DNA of 64,000 nucleotides from Brachyspira intermedia PWS/A. Lineage in GTDB: Bacteria > Spirochaetota > Brachyspiria > Brachyspirales > Brachyspiraceae. The DNA lies in assembly GCF_000223215.1 (NCBI RefSeq), contig NC_017243.1, forward strand, positions 1,860,001 through 1,924,000. Direction: 5' to 3'. The position numbers were made by a program, and so were the translations under genes. The notes under the pieces were generated by a model that saw nothing but the letters and a program-made list of their open reading frames with translations, was not told the origin of the DNA and searched no databases. Shown here in pieces: positions 54,798 through 64,000 of this stretch. The first letter of the stretch is position 1. Each line of letters begins with the position of its first letter.

Positions 54798-57647
54798 TTA
54801 TTTTTTATTTTTAGCATTTTCTTTCTTCAACTCTTTCAATCTTCTCTTTTCTTCTTTTAATCTAGCTTTCTCTGCCTTACGTTCTAATTTAAGCTTTTTC
54901 TTATCTAAAGCTTTTTTATTATTCTCTTTTGCTATATCTTCTTCTGTCTTCTCTGTTTTGAAAGATATTACCAATTTATATAACTGTAGGAAGATATATT
55001 GTAATTCCTTTATTCTCTTATCCATTGTCTCCATATTATTGCTGCTTGTACTGGATAAATTAGATACATTTTCTATGGAATTTACTAATTCCTTCATCTC
55101 AGTCTCTGCTGTATTTACTACATTAACTACATCTTCTGCTAACTTATCTACACTAGAAATATTCTGACTAACTGCTGAACTCATCTGCATTTGTTTTAAA
55201 GATAATTCCTGTACATCTTCTGTAATATTATTCAAGTTGCTGATATTCATCAATATCTCACGTCTGCCTATATCTAATTCATCATTAGCACCAGATATTG
55301 TTGCTATCAAATCTGCCAAAGTATTAGAACCTTCTAATATCTTTCCCATTGACTCTGAACTCTTGAAAGCTAAAGATACTGTATGATCTATTGCTTGTGT
55401 TGTCTCTTCAATTATCTCATTAATGATTTTAGAGTTCTCTCCTGTATCTTCTGCCAATTTTCTTATCTTATCTGCTACTACTGTAAATCCGCGTCCATGC
55501 TCACCAGCATGTGCTGCTTCTATTGCTGCGTTCATCGCTAATAGGTTTGTCTGCTCTGCTATATTATGTATTACCTGTGTAATATTAGTTATCTGCTTAG
55601 AATATTCTTTAATGCTTTGTATAGAACCTACTACAGACTCACCTATATTACTTCCTTCCTGTGCCTCTGTATATAGAATCTTAGCATAGTCATTTGCCTT
55701 AGTAGCTCCATGGCTTACTGTTACTATGTTAGCCATCATTTGCTGTACTGAACTACTAGTCTTAGTTACAGCTTCTGATTGCTGCTTCATCTTATCATTA
55801 ATATCGTTAATATTTTCTAATAATAACTGTACTGTCTCATTCACTGCTGTAAATCTAGTACGCTGCATAAAACTTACTCTAGCAGCATTTGCTGACGATT
55901 CTGCTATTTTATTTGAATTAGACAGCTCTGTTTCAAATTCTTTATAAATTGTATTAAAATCACTGATACTTAAACTAATAGAAGCTCTCATATTCTGAAT
56001 ATTACCTGTTAAAGTATAAGCATTATTTTTTACACTTACTATAATATTTTTTACTTTATCTAAGAACTTATTAAAAGAATGTACCAATTCACCTGATTCA
56101 TTATTACTAATAACCGGAAGTCTGATTGTTAAATCTCCTTCTCCTTCGCTCAAAGACTCTGATACATTTTTAGCAAATACTAAAGTTTTTCTCAAAGAAA
56201 GTATCAAAGCTAATATAACTAATAAGAATGCTAATAATCCTAAATATATTGATATAGAAGATCTTATTATAGTATTTCTAAATAATTGATTTCTATATGC
56301 ACTATTATGCTGCCACATATTTATAACATATAAGTTATTAAATAAAGCATATTTTATAGCTACTGCATTAGTATTCTCAAAAGAAATAACATTCACATCA
56401 ACTATATTATTTCTATAGTTATTATAATTATTATTTTTTATTTCTATACCAATAGCAGTACTATCAAAATCTCTTTGGGTATCGCCTATCAATGAAGGAT
56501 TATTAGAAGCCTTTATACTATATGAATCATCTGTTAAAAATATATTCAAATTATTCTTAAAAGCCTCATCTGATAATACATCTAAATATACAGAACTTCT
56601 TACCTCTACACTAACAAATCCCACATGTCTATTATTTAATAAAATAGGACTATATATATAAAAAGTATTAGCATTTGGAGTTATATCTATAAGAGTATTA
56701 GTTTCTGTGGATAACCTACTAGTATAACTATTTGCTATATTAGGTCTTCCATTTGTTTCAATATTAGCTAAGTCATTAATATCATATTTCCAAATTATGG
56801 ATAATTTATTGATATCATTAGTGTTGATATCAATATTAACATTTTCTAAATCTCCAAAATATATACCTACAGATGAAATATTATTATCATTAGTATATCT
56901 TGTACTTAAATAACTTGATAATAAAGATGTATAAGTATCCAAAGTATATGTATTTCTATATATTATATTCATATATGCAACTATATTATCAGCTACTGTA
57001 ACATATTTTCCTAGAGAATCTGCAATATTATTCGCAAAATCATTAGCATAACCTTTTTTTGTTATTATATCATATTGTCTGTCATAAATTATTTCAGATC
57101 TGTAATGCATACCATTAACAAAAGTAACTATAAATATTACTGTCGCTATAGATATCGGAAGAAAATTATATGCTATAGGAAGATGATATTCTCTTCTTCC
57201 TGTTTTTTTATATAATGGTTTTACTAATATATTAAAACTTGTAGAGGCAATAGACATGGCTACACTAATCAAAAATATAACCATTATTAAACGTATATTA
57301 AGCATCTCAAATATAGATATTTTACCAAGATATATATGAAGACTGTATGAAAAAATAGCTACAAGAACTACTGCCAATCCTGCTTTTATAACATAAATTT
57401 TTCCTATAGCAATAAATTTTCCCTTTTCTAACTTTAAACAATCAAAGTATATACTTATACAAAAAACAGCAATCAATATAAAAATAAATATGTATAAATA
57501 ACTTATTATAGAACTTGATAATTGATAAACTGTTTTTAATAATATTGAAAAAATAGCTACTGAAACAACTCCTGCAAAAATGAATAGAGCAGGCAAATAA
57601 AATTTTAATCTTCTTTTCAGTGTATTTTCATCTGATTTAAATATCAT
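54798..57647 (-). CDS. methyl-accepting chemotaxis protein, intact tandem copy
   Basis: 949 residues. N-terminus [20 protein letters not shown]; five or so helices within the first 180; extracytoplasmic sensor (about 185-450); a helix (about 463-485) followed by HAMP ([14 protein letters not shown]). The signalling domain (about 560-890) has the hairpin tip [23 protein letters not shown] near 702-725 that contacts CheA/CheW. The tail is [20 protein letters not shown]. The last roughly 490 residues are almost identical to the copy at 51752, while the sensor diverges. AGGTT lies 10 nt before the ATG in both copies. Confidence 0.93.
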   Translation of the reverse strand: MIFKSDENTLKRRLKFYLPALFIFAGVVSVAIFSILLKTVYQLSSSIISYLYIFIFILIAVFCISIYFDCLKLEKGKFIAIGKIYVIKAGLAVVLVAIFSYSLHIYLGKISIFEMLNIRLIMVIFLISVAMSIASTSFNILVKPLYKKTGRREYHLPIAYNFLPISIATVIFIVTFVNGMHYRSEIIYDRQYDIITKKGYANDFANNIADSLGKYVTVADNIVAYMNIIYRNTYTLDTYTSLLSSYLSTRYTNDNNISSVGIYFGDLENVNIDINTNDINKLSIIWKYDINDLANIETNGRPNIANSYTSRLSTETNTLIDITPNANTFYIYSPILLNNRHVGFVSVEVRSSVYLDVLSDEAFKNNLNIFLTDDSYSIKASNNPSLIGDTQRDFDSTAIGIEIKNNNYNNYRNNIVDVNVISFENTNAVAIKYALFNNLYVINMWQHNSAYRNQLFRNTIIRSSISIYLGLLAFLLVILALILSLRKTLVFAKNVSESLSEGEGDLTIRLPVISNNESGELVHSFNKFLDKVKNIIVSVKNNAYTLTGNIQNMRASISLSISDFNTIYKEFETELSNSNKIAESSANAARVSFMQRTRFTAVNETVQLLLENINDINDKMKQQSEAVTKTSSSVQQMMANIVTVSHGATKANDYAKILYTEAQEGSNIGESVVGSIQSIKEYSKQITNITQVIHNIAEQTNLLAMNAAIEAAHAGEHGRGFTVVADKIRKLAEDTGENSKIINEIIEETTQAIDHTVSLAFKSSESMGKILEGSNTLADLIATISGANDELDIGRREILMNISNLNNITEDVQELSLKQMQMSSAVSQNISSVDKLAEDVVNVVNTAETEMKELVNSIENVSNLSSTSSNNMETMDKRIKELQYIFLQLYKLVISFKTEKTEEDIAKENNKKALDKKKLKLERKAEKARLKEEKRRLKELKKENAKNKK

Positions 57648-57721
57648 ACTTTGTAACCTACAATTTTATATACTATTAGAATATAGTCGGTAAATATTAT
57701 TATTTATTTAGCAACAATAAA

Positions 57722-60074
<2,353 letters not shown>

Positions 60075-60101
60075 ATTACCCTCCAATAATAAATATTAAA
60101 T

Positions 60102-60883
60102 TTATTTTTTAGCTTCTGGCTCTCTGAAAAGCAAAAGAGAAGGATTATCTTTTATTTTTTCGCTAAATACTCTTAAATTATCAACTATTTGATTAAAATT
60201 AGTATGTAACTGAGGATCTTTCATTATGGCACCTATTGTCCCATTTCCCTGTTCTACATCATTTATAACATAAGATAAATCCCTAGCAATATTATTTATA
60301 TACCCTAAAGTCGCACTTGCATTTGATATCGAATTATTTATGTTAGATTCATTACTAACTATAACACCAGATATCAAATTTATAGTTTGAGCAAGATTAC
60401 TTACAACCGCTGATAATTCTTGAAAATTTAAATCTTTACCTATATCACCTATAGAGCCTAATGTTGTTTCTATACTAAACGGTTCAACACCTTTTACTAT
60501 TGTATTAGGCGCCATACTTGTCATACCGGTAGTATTAATAGCAGGAGGAGATACCATTATGTATTTTTCTCCAAGTCCTAATCCTACTGTTTGTATAGAA
60601 AATTTAGTTCCTACTGGAATTATAACATTTTTATCAGTAATAAATAAAGTTACTCTAATAGTTCCATCCGGATTTATGGCTATTTTTTCAATAAAACCTA
60701 TTTGAATTCCACCGCCTCTATATGAAACCTTACCATTTTCCTGTAAGTCTCCTATAAATACATAGTCTACATATATCCTGTATCCATCACCCTTGAGCTT
60801 TATCTTACCCAATAATATTATAGCCCCTACAAATATAACAAATGTAGCAATAAAAATATACCTAATTTAACTTTATTTTTCAT
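60102..60883 (-). pseudogene. mlaD: MCE-domain lipid-transport protein MlaD, frameshifted in its membrane anchor
   Basis: The MCE domain is clear: YRIYVDYVFIGDLQENGKVSYRGGGIQIGFIEKI, then VGLGLGEKYIMVSPP, followed by a helical C-terminus. MlaD proteins need one N-terminal anchor helix. The ATG at 60883 with AAGGA 7 nt upstream starts MKNKVKLGIF, but a five-T tract then throws the frame and a TAG follows eight codons later. Six T would give GIFFIATFVIFVGAIILLGKIKLKGDG, exactly the expected anchor. As written only an anchorless protein from a TTG at 60812 is possible. It is the partner of the ATPase at 60932 in retrograde phospholipid transport; no MlaE permease is adjacent. Confidence 0.78.
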
Positions 60884-60931
60884 GATTTTTCCTTATCCTA
60901 AAATTATATTTTTTTATATATATGAAATAAT

Positions 60932-61711
60932 TTAATCTTTTGGTCTAATACTCTCTATATCTTCACCCTTTTTAGCTATACTGCTCATAAAGAAGAATTT
61001 CAAATGAGGATTTTCTGTTTCTGCTAAGTGATCAGGATCTCCTCCCTCAATAATCTGACCTTTATACAGCATTACAACTCTGTCTGACATTCTAAATACG
61101 CTAGTCATATCATGAGTAATAACTATACTAGTAACATTAAGAATAGACTGCATTTTTACTATTAAATCATCTATAACCCTAGACATAACAGGATCCAAAC
61201 CTGTTGTAGGTTCATCATAAAGCAGTATTTCAGGGTCCATAGCTATGGCTCTAGCTAGTCCGACACGTTTTTTCATACCACCTGAAAGCTCTGAAGGCAT
61301 TTTATGTTCTATATTAGGCATTCCGACCATTTCAAGAACTTCGGCTACTTTTGCCTTTATTCTTTCTTCAGGAATATCTTTCTTTATTCTTCTGAGTCCA
61401 AAACTTACATTTTCATATACATTTAATGAGTCAAATAAAGCTGCCCCTTGAAACACCATAGCAAACTTTTTTCTAACTTCTGTAAGTTCATTATCAGAAA
61501 TTTTATTAATATCCTGTCCATCTACTATTATACTACCGCTGTCAGGCTGAAGCAATCCCATCAAATGTTTTATAAGTACGCTTTTACCGCATCCCGAATT
61601 ACCTATAACAGATAGAGTTTCTCCTTTGTTAACTTTAAGATTAACCCCATTAAGAACCCTTTGAGCACCAAAACTCTTATACACATCTTTTAATTCTATA
61701 ATATCACTCAT
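60932..61711 (-). CDS. mlaF: ABC transporter ATP-binding protein MlaF
   Basis: 259 residues. Complete ATPase motifs: Walker A GNSGCGKSVL (about 37-46), Q-loop FAMVFQGAALFDSLNVYENVSFGLR (the MlaF-type Q-loop), signature PSELSGGMKKRVGLARAIA, Walker B PEILLYDEPTTGLDP and the switch His in SIVITHDM. Powers MCE-system lipid transport between the membranes. 1 nt downstream of manA and 48 nt before mlaD. The permease subunit mlaE is missing from this cluster and must be elsewhere if the system is active. Confidence 0.93.
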   Translation of the reverse strand: MSDIIELKDVYKSFGAQRVLNGVNLKVNKGETLSVIGNSGCGKSVLIKHLMGLLQPDSGSIIVDGQDINKISDNELTEVRKKFAMVFQGAALFDSLNVYENVSFGLRRIKKDIPEERIKAKVAEVLEMVGMPNIEHKMPSELSGGMKKRVGLARAIAMDPEILLYDEPTTGLDPVMSRVIDDLIVKMQSILNVTSIVITHDMTSVFRMSDRVVMLYKGQIIEGGDPDHLAETENPHLKFFFMSSIAKKGEDIESIRPKD

Positions 61712-61712
61712 A

Positions 61713-62690
61713 TTATAAAGTTACCCTCAACATTTTTATTATATCATCTGTTTTAATAAAATAATTGCCCAAACTAGCTGGAATCAACACTGTTTTACCA
61801 GCATTAAGTTTAATAACGTTATCAGCAATATTTGATTCTATATAACCTTCTCCATCTAAAACCATCATTATTTCAAAACTTTCTCCATTAGTCTTTGAAG
61901 AATAAGATTCATTTATAATATATTCCTCAGCATTAAAATAATCATTAGAAAATACTGTATTAATTTCTAGTTTTTTATCTTTAAAAACATTTTTTTTATC
62001 AGATTTCAAATTAAAAGCATTAATATCTTTTATAACATTAAAAGAATCTTCTATATGAAGTTCTCTAGATTTACCATTTTTATCAACTCTATTCCAATCA
62101 TAAAGCCTATAAGTTACATCACTAGGAGTCTGTATCTCGGCCATAACAACATTCCCTAATATAGAATGTATGCATCCACTAGGTATATAAAATGCATCTC
62201 CTTTTTTTATATCAAAATAATTGAACATATTTTCTATATTTTTACTATTATTCAAAGCATTTTTTAAATCTTCTTTTGAAATATTTTCTTTAAGACCAAT
62301 GAGAAGTTTTGCATCGCCATAAGTTTCCATAACATACCACATTTCATTTTTACCATGTTTGTTATGTTTTTTACTTGCATATTCTTCATCTGGATGAACT
62401 TGTATTGATAATTTATCTTTTGCATCTATAAGTTTCAAAAACAAAGGAAAATAATCGTCTTTACACTTTGTACCCAAAAGTTCAGAAGCATATTCTTTCA
62501 CCAAATATGATAAAGTTTTTCCTTTAAGCTCACCATTAGATACTATATTATTATCATTAGGCAAATCGCAAATTTCCCAGCTTTCACCTATAGTTTTATT
62601 TTTATCAAAAGGTTTCGAATATACTGAAACCAAAGAATTTCCGCCCCAAATGACTTCTTTTGCTATTTCATTAAATTCCAATAAATACAT
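61713..62690 (-). CDS. manA: mannose-6-phosphate isomerase, class I
   Basis: 325 residues. A zinc-dependent cupin interconverting mannose-6-phosphate and fructose-6-phosphate. Landmarks: WGGNSL at the N-terminus, ESWEICDLPND, KLSIQVHPDEEYASKKH (Zn ligands Q/H), GKNEMWYVMET (Glu ligand), FYIPSGCIHSILG (His ligand) and EIQTPSDVTYRLYDWNR. Length and motifs fit the short Firmicute-type ManA. Head of a run that continues into mlaF with one base between, so the two are cotranscribed although functionally unrelated. Confidence 0.93.
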   Translation of the reverse strand: MYLLEFNEIAKEVIWGGNSLVSVYSKPFDKNKTIGESWEICDLPNDNNIVSNGELKGKTLSYLVKEYASELLGTKCKDDYFPLFLKLIDAKDKLSIQVHPDEEYASKKHNKHGKNEMWYVMETYGDAKLLIGLKENISKEDLKNALNNSKNIENMFNYFDIKKGDAFYIPSGCIHSILGNVVMAEIQTPSDVTYRLYDWNRVDKNGKSRELHIEDSFNVIKDINAFNLKSDKKNVFKDKKLEINTVFSNDYFNAEEYIINESYSSKTNGESFEIMMVLDGEGYIESNIADNVIKLNAGKTVLIPASLGNYFIKTDDIIKMLRVTL

Positions 62691-62728
62691 AGTATAATTA
62701 TATAAGATAAAATAAATAATTCAATATA

Positions 62729-63166
62729 CTATAATCCAAAATATTCTTTTATCTCGCTCTCCCCTATAATTTTTACTCCATTATTATAAAGCAAATCAGC
62801 ACATATACCATTACCATTTATAACCATTTTACTAAAAGTTCCATCATATATTTTACCAAAACCGCAGGAAGGACTTCTCTCTTTTAATACCGCTAATTCT
62901 GTTTTATAAAGTTTTGCAAGTTTTAATACTTCATTAGCTCCATTAAGAAAATTTTCTGTTACATCTTCATTATCAATATTTATAACTCTGCCTTTAATAA
63001 TTTCAGCAGGTTTTCTAGGAGTAGAAAGACCTCCGAGCTGTTCGGGGCATACTGGAATTAAGTTATAACCCATAGATATAACTTTTAGAAGCTCATCTGA
63101 TTTATTATCATTGCCGTCATATCTGCATTTCAATCCTAATAAACAGGCACTGACCAACACATTCAT
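62729..63166 (-). CDS. DUF523 family protein
   Basis: 145 residues. The family is recognised by its conserved cysteines and blocks: VSACLLGLKCRYDG at the N-terminus, PVCPEQLGGLSTPR, LKERSPSCGFGKIYDG and NGICADLL. DUF523 proteins have no established biochemical function; the Cys-rich motifs hint at metal or Fe-S binding or a thiol role. GAGAG precedes the ATG. First gene of the minus-strand run into manA. Confidence 0.9.
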   Translation of the reverse strand: MNVLVSACLLGLKCRYDGNDNKSDELLKVISMGYNLIPVCPEQLGGLSTPRKPAEIIKGRVINIDNEDVTENFLNGANEVLKLAKLYKTELAVLKERSPSCGFGKIYDGTFSKMVINGNGICADLLYNNGVKIIGESEIKEYFGL

Positions 63167-63236
63167 AAATTCTCTCTCATAGTTTATCCTAATATTATAT
63201 ACTAAAAATAATTTTATTTGTATAGAAGATAAAAAA

Positions 63237-63442
63237 TTATTTATTTATTTTAAAAATAAATTGCATTAATGCTTCATTAGCATATAAATCTTTTAATTTA
63301 ATAAAAACTTCTATTGCTTTTTTATAATTAAGTAAACATTTTTTACTAGATATAGTAACATACAATTATTTAATTTATCAAACAAATTCATTTTATTTTC
63401 AAATTCTTCATATTCTTCATAGATATCTAATATACTTTTCAT
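63237..63442 (-). pseudogene. possible degraded small gene
   Basis: From an ATG at 63442 the minus strand reads MKSILDIYEEYEEFENKMNL and FDKLNN, then loses the frame. A second frame resumes with YVTISSKKCLLNYKKAIEVF and IKLKDLYANEALMQFIFKINK to a TAA at 63237. Inserting one base near 63365 would join them into about 68 residues with a helical, TPR-like composition. No ribosome-binding site is apparent. Otherwise the 63167-63629 gap holds only the frr promoter. Confidence 0.3.
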
Positions 63443-63560
63443 ATACAGTCATTATATATAAAAATTAATAATATTGAGTTTATATATTTTACATCTTTAT
63501 AAATTATATCAATTATAAAAATGAACAAGCAGAGTAAGAATTTATAAATAAAGAATTAAC

Positions 63561-63589
63561 TTGACAATAGTATTATATTAAATTATAAT
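63561..63589 (+). promoter_or_regulatory. consensus sigma-70 promoter of frr
   Basis: TTGACA (63561-63566), exactly 17 nt, TATAAT (63584-63589): a full match to both consensus boxes. It lies 40 nt before the frr ATG, so the transcript would have a leader of about 33 nt with AAAGAGGA as ribosome-binding site. Confidence 0.9.
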
Positions 63590-63629
63590 CTACTAAATAA
63601 ATTATTTTAAATTAAAGAGGATTTTATCT

Positions 63630-64000
63630 ATGTCAAAAGAATCATATAAAGATAGAATGGAAAAAGCAGTTTCAAGTTTACAAAATGATTTAAAAGGTAT
63701 AAGAACAGGAAGAGCTAATGCTTCTATATTGGACGGAGTAAAAGTAGAGGCTTATGGAAGCAGTATGCCATTAAAACAAGTAGGTAACGTTTCAACACCA
63801 GATTCAAGAACTATTATGATACAGCCATTCGATAAAGGTTTAGTTAGCGACATAGAAAAAGCTATATTAAAAGCTGATTTAGGTTTCAATCCTTTCAATG
63901 ACGGCGGAAACATAAGAATAGTAGTACCAGAACTTACTAAAGAAAGAAGAGAAGAGTTAAAAAAAGGTGTTAGACATAGAGGTGAAGAAGCAAAAATTGC
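63630..64000 (+). CDS. frr: ribosome recycling factor, 3'-truncated by window edge
   Basis: The first 123 of about 185 residues are visible: SYKDRMEKAVSSLQNDLKGI, then RTGRANASILDGVKVEAYG, PLKQVGNVSTPDSRTIMIQP, and RIVVPELTKERREELKKGVRH. This is RRF, which splits post-termination ribosomes together with EF-G. AAAGAGGA lies 8 nt before the ATG, and a perfect consensus promoter lies upstream, so frr here starts its own transcript rather than following pyrH. Confidence 0.96.
   Translation, partial: MSKESYKDRMEKAVSSLQNDLKGIRTGRANASILDGVKVEAYGSSMPLKQVGNVSTPDSRTIMIQPFDKGLVSDIEKAILKADLGFNPFNDGGNIRIVVPELTKERREELKKGVRHRGEEAKI

Noticed and set aside
51843-55947. Several plus-strand open frames opposite the chemotaxis receptors
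   Set aside because: They are mirror frames of highly conserved coding DNA and occur in both copies only because the signalling halves are nearly identical.

Overview
The window is AT-rich chromosomal DNA from a spirochaete, most likely a Brachyspira species. This rests on the A/T-rich codon use, the many small outer-membrane beta-barrels, OmpA-type and other lipoproteins, the multi-membrane chemotaxis receptors, and spirochaete-like versions of housekeeping proteins. It holds about 47 real protein genes. The first (YjbQ family) and last (frr) are cut by the window edges. No rRNA, tRNA, CRISPR array, insertion sequence or prophage was recognised.

Layout. 0-6.3 kb: YjbQ, galM, two paralogous barrels, and an uncharacterised membrane protein/lipoprotein pair. 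6.5-7.1 kb: an array of 89-bp repeats leading into a HAD phosphatase. 8-10.3 kb: MFS and EamA transporters. 10.3-14.3 kb: two DUF2147 proteins flanking a frameshifted barrel, then a CrtI-like FAD oxidoreductase. 14.5-25.1 kb: two of three related lipoproteins, an M42 peptidase, a BNR/sialidase-like protein, a barrel, a TPR protein and an Ogg2 glycosylase. 25.3-30.9 kb: a plus-strand run of Mre11/SbcD-like phosphoesterase, membrane-anchored SbcC/Rad50-like ATPase, NYN protein, tyrA and a TM2 protein. 31-38.4 kb: thrC-thrB, ftsK, uppP and a lipoprotein. 38.5-41.8 kb: lipoprotein, truB, aroQ-like gene and an Xaa-Pro peptidase. 41.9-47.3 kb: an envelope cluster, the third family lipoprotein and a flavodoxin. 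47.4-49.5 kb: an Obg-radical SAM fusion. 49.6-50.5 kb: a gene-free dispersed-repeat cluster. 50.5-63.2 kb: OmpA, tandem chemotaxis receptors, atpD, suhB-like, mlaD, mlaF, manA and DUF523, all on the minus strand.

The strongest candidate for an undescribed system is a regulatory architecture in front of the three paralogous lipoproteins (about 16.4, 24.9 and 46.5 kb). In each, a promoter-like TTGAAA/TAAAAT pair sits exactly 6 nt before the ATG of a small upstream ORF, suggesting a leaderless mRNA. That ORF runs through a (TTGGC)n pentanucleotide repeat of 16, 14 or 13 copies. With 16 or 13 copies (3n+1) it stays open and stops inside the lipoprotein Shine-Dalgarno. With 14 copies it stops just after the repeat. 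This looks like a slippage-driven phase switch working through translational coupling.

Other notable points: three genes (a barrel, a chemotaxis receptor and mlaD) each carry an apparent one-base homopolymer deletion within their first codons; a type II dehydroquinase homologue lacks the catalytic Arg and Tyr; GC-rich micro-palindromes occupy defined slots in a dispersed intergenic repeat; and atpD stands apart from other ATP synthase genes.
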